Source: an uncultured Granulosicoccaceae bacterium (GTDB taxonomy: Bacteria > Pseudomonadota > Gammaproteobacteria > Granulosicoccales > Granulosicoccaceae). Taken from it: DNA of 64,000 nucleotides. The notes below the pieces were generated by a model. The model made no database searches. It saw only the letters and a program-made list of their open reading frames with translations, and had not been told where the DNA came from. The stretch is from NCBI GenBank assembly GCA_937998875.1, contig CALLBO010000004.1, forward strand, positions 1 through 64,000, read 5' to 3'. The translations under genes were made by a program, and so were the position numbers. Below, piece by piece: positions 8,384-17,772 of this stretch (position 1 is the first letter of the stretch; each line of letters starts with the position of its first letter).

Positions 8384-8465
8384 AAAACAGAACATCATCA
8401 CTACTTGCATTCCGACAAACGGTTTCGTGTAGTTTTTCTGTTGCTCAAACATTGATCATTGAGCG

Positions 8466-9569
8466 TCAACTACTGCCAGTAGGCTTTAACTCGCCGGAGC
8501 TTATCTGTTCCTGCTCAATTGATTCAAACAAGGCTTGAAAATTACCCTCGCCAAAGCCGTCATCTCCCTTGCGCTGAATAAACTCGAAAAATATCGGACC
8601 GATAACAGTTTTTGAAAATATCTGCAACAGAATTTTAGTCTCCAGACCATTCACAACACCTTCACCATCAATCAGAATGCCGTGCTTTTTCATACGGCCT
8701 ACCGGCTCTTCATGATCAACCACCCGCTCATGGCTCATCTCATAGTAACTGTCAGGCGGAGCAGGCATAAAGCGAATCCCGCGTTCATGAATCTCATCTG
8801 TCGCATTATATAAATCTTCAGTACCAACGGCGATATGTTGAATACCTTCTCCTTTGTACTTTTTAAGATAGGAAACAATCTGACCGGTTTCACCACGGTC
8901 TTCATTGATCGGGATACGAATCTTTCCACAGGGAGAGGTCAATGCCCGGCTATATAAGCCGGAATGCTTTCCCTGTATATCAAAGAAGCGGATTTCTTTA
9001 AAATTAAAAAGGTCTCCATAGAATTCAAACCACAAGTCCATGTTGCCTTTGTAAACATTATGGGTGAGATGATCAAGATAGTAAAAACCAACACCATGCG
9101 GTTTGGATTCACCAATCCAATCAAATTCTTCATTATACGGCGAGGTATCAAAGTACTGATCGGTAAAATAAATCAGACTACCACCGATGCCTTTTATTGC
9201 TGGCCACTGTACTGACTTGCCATCTCCCTTGTACGGCTCCGCACCCATACTGATAGCATGATCATAAGCTAGTTCAGCATTTGCTACACGCCAGGCCATA
9301 GACGACGCGCACGGACCGTGCTCTTTTGAGAATTCGCTGGCGAAGCCTTGAGTGTCTGTATTGATAAGATAGGTAATGTCACCTTGTTGCCATAACTCTA
9401 TGCTGCGCTTCTTGTGATTAGCAACATGGGTGTAACCCATACTGGTAAACAGCGAACGTAATTCATCCGCATCGGGATGGACGAATTCTACAAATTCGAA
9501 GCCATCAGTACCTGCCGGATTTGAAGGAGTGATGACTGCTCGTGGTGCGTTGTGCGGGAACGGACCCAT
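8466..9569 (-). CDS. hppD: 4-hydroxyphenylpyruvate dioxygenase
   Basis: HPPD converts 4-hydroxyphenylpyruvate to homogentisate in tyrosine degradation, using Fe(II) and the substrate's own keto acid. The 367-aa length and two-domain vicinal-oxygen-chelate layout are normal. Iron ligands are visible as His167 (YLDHLTHNV), His245 (IQHIAVGT) and Glu329 (FFEFIQRKG), and the C-terminal helix FGEGNFQALFESIE is the family's active-site gate. An AAGGA ribosome binding site lies 8 nt before the ATG at 9569. No other tyrosine-catabolism gene is adjacent, so this is a stand-alone unit here. Confidence 0.95.
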   Translation of the reverse strand: MGPFPHNAPRAVITPSNPAGTDGFEFVEFVHPDADELRSLFTSMGYTHVANHKKRSIELWQQGDITYLINTDTQGFASEFSKEHGPCASSMAWRVANAELAYDHAISMGAEPYKGDGKSVQWPAIKGIGGSLIYFTDQYFDTSPYNEEFDWIGESKPHGVGFYYLDHLTHNVYKGNMDLWFEFYGDLFNFKEIRFFDIQGKHSGLYSRALTSPCGKIRIPINEDRGETGQIVSYLKKYKGEGIQHIAVGTEDLYNATDEIHERGIRFMPAPPDSYYEMSHERVVDHEEPVGRMKKHGILIDGEGVVNGLETKILLQIFSKTVIGPIFFEFIQRKGDDGFGEGNFQALFESIEQEQISSGELKPTGSS

Positions 9570-9706
9570 TGCGGTTTTCCTTTTAAACTATTGCGTTAAC
9601 TCAGTATAGCCGCTACTGACCGGTTTAGGTGGGTATCACAATTCGGTAACTGACAATGCAGAGGTTGTTATACTTGACCCAATCAGCAAGAGCGTTATTC
9701 ATGCGG

Positions 9707-10546
9707 CTATTGAGACAATGGCGGTTCAGTCACTCCGGTTAATGTCACCCCCATAGGACCACGGGGAATCACCAGATCTATCAGCTCACCGTTACGGTTA
9801 ACCTGAATACTGACAGACTCGTTACGTACTCCACCCGTCGTGCCGCCGCGTAAATCACGAAATTGAAAAACGCGATCATCGGCGTAGCGTATGATCGTGT
9901 CACCCACCTCAATGCCACTCAGGTCCGCAGCTGAGTTTTCAATAACACTCTCTATACGAACACGATTGTCTCTACCCTCCGCAACGAGTAGTTTGTCGTA
10001 ACCTTCATCACCAAGCGTTTCACGTAGCTGCCTGCCGTCTCTGAGCGCGTTTGACTCATCACGAAAGCGATCAGTATTGATCCAGCCTTCCCTGATGGCC
10101 TGGTCTCGCAGCTCCAGTCGTTGCAGCTGATTGTCATCACGAATGGCCTGTATTTCAGCTACAGTGGCGGGTTCGAAAATTGAACTCAGTATTTCGGTCT
10201 GCTCTTCTTCAGTGGGGTTGTCACCCGGAAGTAACTCCCGTAACCGTACTTCTGCAAGGTCTGCTTCCAGTGCTTCAATCCGGTTCTCTGCCGCCTCGAT
10301 ACGCTGAATCAGTACCTCAGCGTCTCCGAACCCGGTATCTGGCGTCATGTCTGTCACGGCCGTGCTCTGTGGCTCATCAACAACCGTGAACGGGGAAACA
10401 GGTGCTGCCGCGCGAGCTACGATCTCCGTTTGCGCCACCTCCGGTACACCTGACGCCCCCTTTGTATCGAGGTAACTGAAGCCGGCCATAGCCACAACAC
10501 CGACGGCCAGTCCGACAATAAAAATCAGAGATTTTCTAATGTGCAT
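9707..10546 (-). CDS. Membrane-anchored coiled-coil PDZ-domain protein
   Basis: This 279-aa protein has an N-terminal hydrophobic segment at residues 6-26 (signal anchor), a Thr/Pro/Ala-rich linker, a heptad-like helix around residues 80-105 (IQRIEAAENRIEALEADLAEVR), and a C-terminal PDZ domain (about 195-270) with VIENSAADLSGIEVGDTIIRYADDRVF. There is no Ser-His-Asp protease domain, so it is not a DegP/HtrA enzyme and more likely a periplasmic scaffold or adaptor. A GGAG ribosome binding site precedes the ATG. Its partner and process are unknown, and it appears monocistronic. Confidence 0.75.
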   Translation of the reverse strand: MHIRKSLIFIVGLAVGVVAMAGFSYLDTKGASGVPEVAQTEIVARAAAPVSPFTVVDEPQSTAVTDMTPDTGFGDAEVLIQRIEAAENRIEALEADLAEVRLRELLPGDNPTEEEQTEILSSIFEPATVAEIQAIRDDNQLQRLELRDQAIREGWINTDRFRDESNALRDGRQLRETLGDEGYDKLLVAEGRDNRVRIESVIENSAADLSGIEVGDTIIRYADDRVFQFRDLRGGTTGGVRNESVSIQVNRNGELIDLVIPRGPMGVTLTGVTEPPLSQ

Positions 10547-10839
10547 GGGACTCCGGCCCTACCAGTAACGGATCTATCATGAGAGCTGCCGCAGACTTTT
10601 TCAACCGTGGTAACTCACCTACTTGTCCGGTCACGCAAGTGCGGAATACGCTGTTTGGACACCTTAGTTGGCTAATACAGTTGGTAAGTAATTAAATTCA
10701 CGATCGTTAGACCAACCTGACTCATATTAACCGGCACGGAGTGGCACGATGGGTTCATCACCACCCTCATCAAGCAGAATTTGTGGCAGACTGGCAGCTC
10801 AATCTGCCGAAAAAATTCAGCGCGGTGCGCTTTCCCTTC

Positions 10840-11790
10840 ATGTCCCTGAAACTATTCTCCCACGCGCAGGAGGACCGGCCGCTGCTCGCAATTGTCCTAC
10901 TGTTGATCGCGACATTCAGCCTCGCCCTGCAAGATTCGCTGATGAAGCTGATGGCCAGCGAGACGAGTTTCTGGCAAATACAAACACTACGTGCCCTCGG
11001 CAACATCGCGATTTCAGTGCTCCTAGCATGGTTCTCGGGCGGGCTGATGCTGCTCAGGCCGCGAAACCGGAATGGTGTTCTCCTGCGCTCCGCATTCCTT
11101 GCCATCACTATGTTTTTGTTTTTTTCCGGCGCACCGCTGCTGTCGATTACCGAAATGGCGGCCGGCTTATACACGTATCCGATTTTTGTCTGCCTGCTGG
11201 CAGGCCCTGTACTCGGTGAGCACATCGGCTTGTGGCGTATGGCAAGTATAGTAATCGGATCAGTTGGCGCGCTGATTGTAATCAGCCCGTGGAAGGACGG
11301 ATTCAATGTTGTCCAACTACTGCCTGTCAGTGCAGGATTTTTCTTTGCCTGCAACCTGCTAACACTAAGACGCGTATGCCGCCATGAAAGCACACTGGCA
11401 CTGTCGTTCGTTGCAGGCATCATATTCTTAGCCGTAGGATTGTCGGGGGCAACCCTGCTTTCGCTATGGCAGCCAACATCCCCGGGCCTCAGTGCAATGC
11501 CCTACGTTACTGTTGGCTGGCCCGAACTTACCTGGCTGGTGGCAGGTTTTGCACTACTCGCATCAGCATTAAATCTCACCGGCAACATCTGCATGACACG
11601 CGCCTATCAGACAGCTGACGCCAGCCTGCTCGCACCGCTGGATTTTGTATACCTAATATTTGCAGCGTTCTGGGGCCGTCTGATTTTTAATCAATGGCCA
11701 TCAACAGACACCGTTGCCGGCATGATGTTGATTATTTTCGCGGGTGTTACCATTGCATTGAGAGAGCACAGACTAAAAGCAAAAAAGTAG
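10840..11790 (+). CDS. EamA/DMT-family transporter
   Basis: This 316-aa inner-membrane protein of the drug/metabolite transporter superfamily has ten predicted hydrophobic segments in two EamA repeats. Conserved-looking features include SLALQDSLMKLMA in helix 1, YTYPIFVCLLAGPVLGEHIG ending repeat 1, and ASLLAPLDFVYLIFAAFWG in repeat 2. The ORF-track frame opens at a GTG at 10741, but the first 33 residues are polar and unlike the family. ATG 10840 (MSLKLFSHAQED) places a normal short cytoplasmic tail before helix 1. It is 19 bp upstream of the dehydrogenase gene and probably co-transcribed. The substrate is unknown, likely a small amino acid or metabolite exported. Confidence 0.85.
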   Translation: MSLKLFSHAQEDRPLLAIVLLLIATFSLALQDSLMKLMASETSFWQIQTLRALGNIAISVLLAWFSGGLMLLRPRNRNGVLLRSAFLAITMFLFFSGAPLLSITEMAAGLYTYPIFVCLLAGPVLGEHIGLWRMASIVIGSVGALIVISPWKDGFNVVQLLPVSAGFFFACNLLTLRRVCRHESTLALSFVAGIIFLAVGLSGATLLSLWQPTSPGLSAMPYVTVGWPELTWLVAGFALLASALNLTGNICMTRAYQTADASLLAPLDFVYLIFAAFWGRLIFNQWPSTDTVAGMMLIIFAGVTIALREHRLKAKK

Positions 11791-11809
11791 ACAACCCGGG
11801 TACAACGCT

Positions 11810-12679
11810 ATGACTAATAAATCAGTAGGGATTATCGGTATTGGCCTGATGGGCCATGGTATCGCAACAAATATTCAGAGACATGGCTGGTCAATCGGTT
11901 TTTTAGAGCATGATGGCAATCAGCCTACTGAAAATCTGACAGATAACGGTGCTATCGCGTATCAATCTCTTGCGCAGTTAGCACAGGCCAGTGACATTGT
12001 TATTCTCTGTGTAACCGGCAGCCCTGAGGTAGAGAAAATTCTTACCGGAGCTGAAGGCCTGTTGCAGCACATCCGGGAAGAGACAGTTATCATAGACTGC
12101 TCCACTGCAATACCAGCTTCTACAATCGCCATGGCAGCACTGGTTGAAAACGCCGGTGGAAAATTTATAGACGCACCAATGACACGCACCCCCAAAGAAG
12201 CCAGCGTGGGTAGACTCAACCTGATTGTGGGTGCTACGCCGGAACTGTTTCGTCAACACTTACCGCTATTGGAAACTTTCGCAGAAAATATCGTTCATGC
12301 AGGGGATGTGGGCAGCGGCCATACACTCAAGTTACTACACAACTATGTGTCACTGGGTTTTTCAACAGTCTTAGCCGAAGCTACTGCTACTGCAAAAAAA
12401 TCAGGAGTGGACCCTGCCGTTTTTCATGACGTGCTTGCCAAAGGCGGCGGATCAAGTGTAGTGCTTGATCGCATGGAACCTTTTATCGTCAACGGTGAGG
12501 TAGGTAATTTTGCTTTTACACTTGCAAATAGCGCCAAAGATCTTGGTTACTATACTCAAATGTGCCTGGACCTTAATGCCACGGCAACGGTGGCAGAAAG
12601 CATCAACAATACACTGGAGAAACAGGTCGATGAAGGCAACGGCAAAGCCTTCGTACCGCAACTTATAAATTTTTTATAA
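11810..12679 (+). CDS. Beta-hydroxyacid / GLYR-type NAD(P)-dependent dehydrogenase
   Basis: This 289-aa member of the 3-hydroxyisobutyrate dehydrogenase family has the N-terminal Rossmann motif IIGIGLMGHGIATN, the substrate motif FIDAPMTRTPKEA near residue 121, and the catalytic Lys in GSGHTLKLLHNY (about 170). The usual DAPVSGG is changed to DAPMTRT, so substrate preference may differ from 3-hydroxyisobutyrate or tartronate semialdehyde. It follows the EamA transporter by 19 bp, and a LysR regulator lies convergent just beyond. This suggests a small acid-utilisation module, but the substrate is not evident. Confidence 0.85.
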   Translation: MTNKSVGIIGIGLMGHGIATNIQRHGWSIGFLEHDGNQPTENLTDNGAIAYQSLAQLAQASDIVILCVTGSPEVEKILTGAEGLLQHIREETVIIDCSTAIPASTIAMAALVENAGGKFIDAPMTRTPKEASVGRLNLIVGATPELFRQHLPLLETFAENIVHAGDVGSGHTLKLLHNYVSLGFSTVLAEATATAKKSGVDPAVFHDVLAKGGGSSVVLDRMEPFIVNGEVGNFAFTLANSAKDLGYYTQMCLDLNATATVAESINNTLEKQVDEGNGKAFVPQLINFL

Positions 12680-12723
12680 GGCCAGGGCATCCACGGTAAC
12701 CACCACACCAAAAGGCAGTTGGA

Positions 12724-13611
12724 TTAAATCAACAGGGCCGGCAGAGTGTCAACAAACGCCTGCGCTGCCCGAGACATGCTTCTGTCTGGGTTACGAACCA
12801 GCGCCACTGAGTAAGATACATCAACACCGGGAGTATTTAGCGTCGTCAGTGAGTCATCACCCTCAGACAACGGTAGACATGCCCATCCCATGCCGATAGA
12901 GGCCATAGAGCGTGTAGTAGGAAAATCAGAAACTTCCATCGCCGGCTTTACTTCAACATTGTTGGCGATCATCAACTGATCCAGTGTCTGCCGAATAGCA
13001 GAATTTTTTTGTGGAAGAACCCCGGGATACAAGGCTAAATCCTGAACGGTTACGCTCTCTTTCATGGCCAACGGGTGCGAAGCGTCTACAACGAGTTTCA
13101 ACTCCTCTGTCCAGATATCAACACCTGCAAGGCGTGAGTGAGTGCTTGAAAATGAGGATTTCTCACTCACTGTGCACAGCGTCATATCAAGCAGCCCACC
13201 TTCTATTGCATCAAGTGATTCTGCAGACTTTACAAATTGAAGATCTATGTCAACATCCGGATAGGCCTGCTTATAACTCTTCAATATCGGCGCAAGTCGA
13301 TCAAGACTGACATACTCTGCAACCCCGATAGATAGCTTACCCCCCACTTCCTTACCGAGGCTCAAAATTTCACTTTCTATACGCGCCACTTCAGAACTTA
13401 TCTTCAATGCAGAAGGAAGAAGCACATGCCCAGCTTCTGTTAAATGAACTCTTCTTCCAACACGATCGAACAATCTCGATGCCAATTCAGACTCGAGTGC
13501 GGCAATACGCTTGCTCACAGCGGGTTGCGTTAATTTCAGACTTTCAGCAGATCTCGAGAACGATTTCTTATCTGCCACTTCTATGAAAGCCTGCAGGTTG
13601 TTGATATCCAT
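12724..13611 (-). CDS. LysR-family transcriptional regulator
   Basis: This 295-aa LysR-type regulator has the winged helix-turn-helix at residues 1-60 (FIEVADKKSFSRSAESLKLTQPAVSKRIAALE) followed by a LysR substrate-binding domain. The N-terminus LQAFIEVAD is canonical, so the ATG at 13611 is secure. It converges with the dehydrogenase gene rather than diverging from a target, so the usual divergent-neighbour rule gives no target. The EamA/dehydrogenase pair is the nearest candidate. The effector is unknown. Confidence 0.9.
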   Translation of the reverse strand: MDINNLQAFIEVADKKSFSRSAESLKLTQPAVSKRIAALESELASRLFDRVGRRVHLTEAGHVLLPSALKISSEVARIESEILSLGKEVGGKLSIGVAEYVSLDRLAPILKSYKQAYPDVDIDLQFVKSAESLDAIEGGLLDMTLCTVSEKSSFSSTHSRLAGVDIWTEELKLVVDASHPLAMKESVTVQDLALYPGVLPQKNSAIRQTLDQLMIANNVEVKPAMEVSDFPTTRSMASIGMGWACLPLSEGDDSLTTLNTPGVDVSYSVALVRNPDRSMSRAAQAFVDTLPALLI

Positions 13612-13865
13612 AATAAGCTCACTTAAATAAGTATAGTTATATACACTGCTTTCCTATCCAGAAACCAGAACCACCATCTACAACGGTAAGTCATGCACGC
13701 TTTTTACCAACACACATAACTATGCTTACAAATACTTAGCCTATTGATACGCTGCACTACGAGTTATAGCAGCTACTCAATGCGTAGTGAACACTTAAGG
13801 CACCTACATAAAACACCTACGTAACACTACCGATCATCACACCGGACACTCCCCTGGAAGATCTT

Positions 13866-14486
13866 TTACAGAGATAGCCTGCCAACAGCACGCCGCAACT
13901 GGTTTATGTTCCGCACGCCAAGTTTTTCAAGTATTCTTGATCGGTGATGCTCAACAGTGCGGTAACTAATACCTAAAGCACGAGCTATAACTTTACTGGA
14001 CAGTGGACTCTCAGCTTCTATCAGTAAATCAAAGATATAACGTTCTCTGTCAGTCAATTTACCGATTCGTTCAAATATTTCATTCTCCTTTCTTATACGA
14101 ATTCTCTCATTTGCGTCTTTTGTTATAGCTTCCTCGATACTTAAAATCACCTCCTCCTTACGGAATGGTTTTTGAAAAAACCCTATCGCTCCTCCACGAA
14201 TAGCTTTAACAGACTCTGCAACACCGCCATGTCCTGTAACAAATATCATGGGGATGTCATATTTACGTCGGACTAGCTCCGATTGCAGCTGCAAACCGTC
14301 CATCTCTGGCAGACGTAATTCAGTCACAAGACACCCATGTTCGCTTTTGAAATTCGCGAGAAACTCTTTCGCCGAAGAGTACTCCCTGACTTCAAGATCT
14401 TTTTCCTCAAGTGCGGGAGGAAGTGAGCCCAGCTCAGACTTATTTTCATCCACCAAAAAAACAATTGGCTTTTCTGCCTTTAGCAC
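13866..14486 (-). CDS. FixJ/LuxR-type response regulator with Glu at the phosphoacceptor position
   Basis: This 206-aa regulator has a receiver domain at 1-120 and a LuxR/GerE helix-turn-helix at about 140-203 (LTDRERYIFDLLIEAES, LGISYRTVEHHRSRILEKLGV). The receiver keeps Thr84 (FVTGHGG) and Lys106 (FFQKPFRKEE). However, the segment equal to FixJ LVTDLRMPDMSG reads LVTELRLPEMDG, so the phosphorylated Asp is Glu56 (codon GAA read directly). This is either a phosphomimetic, constitutively active form or a regulator used without phosphorylation. No histidine kinase is nearby, so it is an orphan. Targets are unknown. Confidence 0.88.
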   Translation of the reverse strand: MLKAEKPIVFLVDENKSELGSLPPALEEKDLEVREYSSAKEFLANFKSEHGCLVTELRLPEMDGLQLQSELVRRKYDIPMIFVTGHGGVAESVKAIRGGAIGFFQKPFRKEEVILSIEEAITKDANERIRIRKENEIFERIGKLTDRERYIFDLLIEAESPLSSKVIARALGISYRTVEHHRSRILEKLGVRNINQLRRAVGRLSL

Positions 14487-15091
14487 CTATCAAACCTCAT
14501 CCATGTTCACTCAGACACATGGAATGCAATAGTGATCACTCGAATAAAAATGTGCAAGGGAATGACGGGTGGGGTTTAGCAATAAACGCATGGCACTTCG
14601 ATAGCGAACGAACATAACCTTCCACCCGGTAGTTTCCTTCAAAAACTACAATTGCCACTTCCTTGGCGGGATTCTGTCGCACCCTGCAACCTTAACACCG
14701 TGAGTTCAGAAAATAAACTTTCCGCGGAAGGTGAACCGAGAGACTCTTTCGCAACCATATTTACTATTAGTAAAAGCAACTGTAACGCTGTTGAAACTAA
14801 ATCACTTACCCTTGCTACCAGTGTTTATAATATAGGTACATACTATTTCTAATGGTTCTAGCAAAGTGAATATTTGGCGGGTTTGATAAAGATAAGGCAT
14901 GCTTAACGCACAATCTCAGGAACTAGTGTGGTGTTTATCCGACACTACAAATCTGATTCAAATATTATTGTAACCTTGATTTTTACGAATTCCAATCTGT
15001 CTATAACGCATCTAGGTAACAAGGAATTACGGTATTGTAGAAGTACTGCGGCAACAGGGCGACAGTAAACTGTGGCTTTTCTTGCTTTCCT
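14487..15091. other. Long intergenic region, 605 bp
   Basis: The interval contains the upstream region of the response regulator and the 3' side of the peptide ABC operon. It is AT-richer than its surroundings. The only structure I note is an odd palindrome TTTACTATTAGTAAA at 14760-14774, which could be a regulator site. No reading frame looks coding, and no REP-family arm is present. Confidence 0.5.
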
Positions 15092-16864
15092 TTACAACGC
15101 CGCGCCGATAACATCCATTCGCGGCATCAACTCCAACAGGTGTCGAGAATACTCATGCTGCGGGTTTGTAAACAGCGCTTCAGCATTTGCAATCTCGCAA
15201 ATAGATCCGTTGCGCATTACCGCAACCCGATCGCACATTTGCCGTATCACTGGCAGATCATGAGAGATAAATAACAGCGTCAACCCTAGCTCATCCTGTA
15301 GATCTTTGAGAAGGTTAAGAATTTGCGCTTGAATCGATACATCCAGCGCAGAAGTGGGCTCATCACAAATAAGAATTCTGGGTCTGGATGCCAGAGCACG
15401 AGCAATCGAAATACGTTGCCGCTGACCACCTGAAAACTCATGCGGGTATCTTAGTGCTGCATCTTTGCCCAGGCCTACATGCTCGAGAAGATCATGTACC
15501 AGACGGCGGGTGTGTTTTTCATTATCCGATTGCTTATAGAAACGGATGGGCTCCGCAACAATATCAAGCACTCGTAACCTGCCGTTCAAACTACTGTAGG
15601 GATCCTGAAAGATCATCTGCAGATTTAACCTGGCCGCTTTTATGCGTGGGTCTTTCTGATCACCCAGAACACTCTGGCCCACAATTTCCACAGATCCTGA
15701 GTCCGGTTTGTGCAACCCGGCTATTAGCCTTGCAACCGTAGATTTACCAGAGCCGGATTCACCAACCAGCCCAAAAGATTCTCCCTGTGCGATGGAAAAA
15801 CTGACTCTATCCACGGCCTGCAACATGCGCCGGTTGCGCTTCAAAATCGCACCCTGAAGTTTGAACGCGAGACACAGGTCTCTGACTTCAATAGCGGGTG
15901 CATCTTTATTAAAAGTTGCTGGTGTCTGTTGCAGCTGACTTTGCTGACCCAGCCAGTGCGTATTGATATCTATGCGGTTTAACGTATCTGCCGCATCGCC
16001 GCTGCCATCAATGTAATCCACGCTGTTAAATCTGTGCAAGCGCTTGTCCGGTCGCGGAACAGCAGCAATCAGGCTTTTAGTATATTCATGCTGAGGATTC
16101 CCGAGAATTTGCCTGACGTCTCCCGTCTCCACAATGTTGCCACTGTACATAACCGCCACCCGGTCTGCGATATTGGCAATTACGCCGATATCATGCGTGA
16201 CAATAATTACTCCAAGGTTACGTGACTTGCACAACCCGCGAATCAGATCGAGTATCTGAGCCTGCACGGATACGTCAAGTGCCGTAGTCGGCTCATCAGC
16301 GATAATCAGATCCGGGTCACCAGCAAGCGCCAGTGCAATCACCACACGCTGCCGCATACCACCAGAAAACTGGTGCGGGTAAGACCTAAGTCTTGCTCGC
16401 GCTTCCGTGATACCAACTGATTCTAATAACTCTTCAGCACTTTTCTCAGCTTCTGACTGGCCAATGCCCTTGGTTTTACGAATTGTCTCTATCAGCTGCT
16501 CACCAATGCGTAGCAACGGGTTTAATGACGTCTGGGGATCCTGAAAAATCATACCGATTTGATCACCCCGTATACGACGCATCTGATCTTCAGTTTTACC
16601 GCGTAACTCGTCTCCTTTAAAGCGGATGCTACCGGCCGTAATCTGCCCTGGTGATTCGAGCAGATCAATCACGGCGTTACCAATGGTCGATTTGCCGGCG
16701 CCTGACTCACCCACCAGACCCAACACTTCACCAGCAGCCACTTGTAACGACACGCTTTTGGCGGCGTGTATGTTGCCACGACGGGTCAGGAAGTCGACGT
16801 CCAGATTTTCTATTTCGAGAAGTTCTGACACGACGTTACCTGAGCTTCGGATTGAGTGCGTCAC
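15092..16864 (-). CDS. Dipeptide/oligopeptide ABC transporter, fused double ATPase (DppD-DppF type)
   Basis: This 590-aa protein carries two complete ABC ATPase domains in tandem. Domain 1 has [12 protein letters not shown], signature [15 protein letters not shown] and Walker [10 protein letters not shown]. Domain 2, from about residue 325, has [27 protein letters not shown] and [14 protein letters not shown]. Between them the linker [15 protein letters not shown] resembles the Dpp/Opp C-terminal Cys-poor linker. It energises peptide import together with the two permeases upstream, and its start overlaps the second permease by 29 bp. Single-chain ATPases of this kind are common in the GsiA/YejF group. 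The substrate is probably a short peptide or modified peptide. Confidence 0.92.
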   Translation of the reverse strand: MTHSIRSSGNVVSELLEIENLDVDFLTRRGNIHAAKSVSLQVAAGEVLGLVGESGAGKSTIGNAVIDLLESPGQITAGSIRFKGDELRGKTEDQMRRIRGDQIGMIFQDPQTSLNPLLRIGEQLIETIRKTKGIGQSEAEKSAEELLESVGITEARARLRSYPHQFSGGMRQRVVIALALAGDPDLIIADEPTTALDVSVQAQILDLIRGLCKSRNLGVIIVTHDIGVIANIADRVAVMYSGNIVETGDVRQILGNPQHEYTKSLIAAVPRPDKRLHRFNSVDYIDGSGDAADTLNRIDINTHWLGQQSQLQQTPATFNKDAPAIEVRDLCLAFKLQGAILKRNRRMLQAVDRVSFSIAQGESFGLVGESGSGKSTVARLIAGLHKPDSGSVEIVGQSVLGDQKDPRIKAARLNLQMIFQDPYSSLNGRLRVLDIVAEPIRFYKQSDNEKHTRRLVHDLLEHVGLGKDAALRYPHEFSGGQRQRISIARALASRPRILICDEPTSALDVSIQAQILNLLKDLQDELGLTLLFISHDLPVIRQMCDRVAVMRNGSICEIANAEALFTNPQHEYSRHLLELMPRMDVIGAAL

Positions 16865-17771
16865 GCATCCAATCCCCTAGCAGATTAACCGCAAACACTA
16901 AAACCACAAGGGCAATGGCCGGAAATAGCGTGATCCACCATAACCCAGAAAACAAATACTCGTTGCCCACCCGTATCAATGTGCCCAGGCTTGGTGTCGT
17001 CGGTGGAATACCCTGACCCAAAAAGGAAAGTGTGGCTTCGGCGATAATCGCCAGCGCCAATCCAATGGTGGCTATCACCAATACTGGTCGTAAAGTATTT
17101 GGCAGCACATGTCTTAAAATAATCATTCGCTGTGGCAGGCCAATTACCCTTGCCGCCTGTACGTATTCTTTTTGCGATTCAACCAGTGTGGCACCGCGTG
17201 CAACACGTGCAAACTGCGGCCAGTCTGTCAGACCTATCGCAATGATCACAACCCAGATCGCAAATTCTTCCCGCATTTCGAGCGGCAGTATCGTGCGACC
17301 GATTCCGTTAATCAGAATCGCGAGCAGAATCCCTGGAATGGTGAGCTGGACATCCGCAATACGCATGATAATGGCATCGGTAACACCGCCGAAATAGCCA
17401 GACAAAACGCCCAACGTCACACCCAGCACCATACCAAGGGCAACGGCTGCCAAACCAACAAGTATGGATAAACGTCCGCCATACAAAATAGTAGAGAGCA
17501 TATCTCTACCCTGATTGTCAGTACCGAGGAGATATTGCGATTGGCCACCCTCTACCCACGAAGGTGGAAGCTTACCATCCCATAGTGAAATCTGTGCCGG
17601 ATCAAAAGGATCAAACGGAGCAATCCACGGTGCGAGCATTGTTGCAACGATACAAGTGATCGTTATCAGTGCTGCGATTATGGCAGTGGGTGAGTGAAAG
17701 AACGACCAGGCTATATCGTTATCAATCAGTCGCTTGAAAAAACCACGAGGTGCGGTAGCTTGTGTATTGAT
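16836..17771 (-). CDS. Peptide ABC transporter permease, DppC-type, with no standard start codon visible
   Basis: This is the inner-membrane permease of the DppC family, with the EAA loop region (VQAARVIGLPQRMIILRHVL) and five C-terminal helices present. The first in-frame ATG (17637-17639) would start at MLAPWIAPFDPF, after the family's first transmembrane helix. Reading further upstream, the same frame stays open to a TAA at 17790-17792. It encodes a proper N-terminus (TQATAPRGFFKRLIDND followed by a hydrophobic helix) but contains no ATG, GTG or TTG. The best candidate is an ATC codon at 17769-17771, 1 nt after the upstream permease stop (17773-17775). I use that boundary (311 aa). A rare start, coupling from the upstream gene, or a sequence error are the options. 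Confidence 0.8.
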   Translation of the reverse strand: MNTQATAPRGFFKRLIDNDIAWSFFHSPTAIIAALITITCIVATMLAPWIAPFDPFDPAQISLWDGKLPPSWVEGGQSQYLLGTDNQGRDMLSTILYGGRLSILVGLAAVALGMVLGVTLGVLSGYFGGVTDAIIMRIADVQLTIPGILLAILINGIGRTILPLEMREEFAIWVVIIAIGLTDWPQFARVARGATLVESQKEYVQAARVIGLPQRMIILRHVLPNTLRPVLVIATIGLALAIIAEATLSFLGQGIPPTTPSLGTLIRVGNEYLFSGLWWITLFPAIALVVLVFAVNLLGDWMRDALNPKLR

Positions 17772-17772
17772 G

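Noticed and set aside
10770-11423. 217-aa minus ORF antisense to the EamA transporter
   Set aside because: It lies entirely within the coding frame of a recognised transporter and shows no family features.
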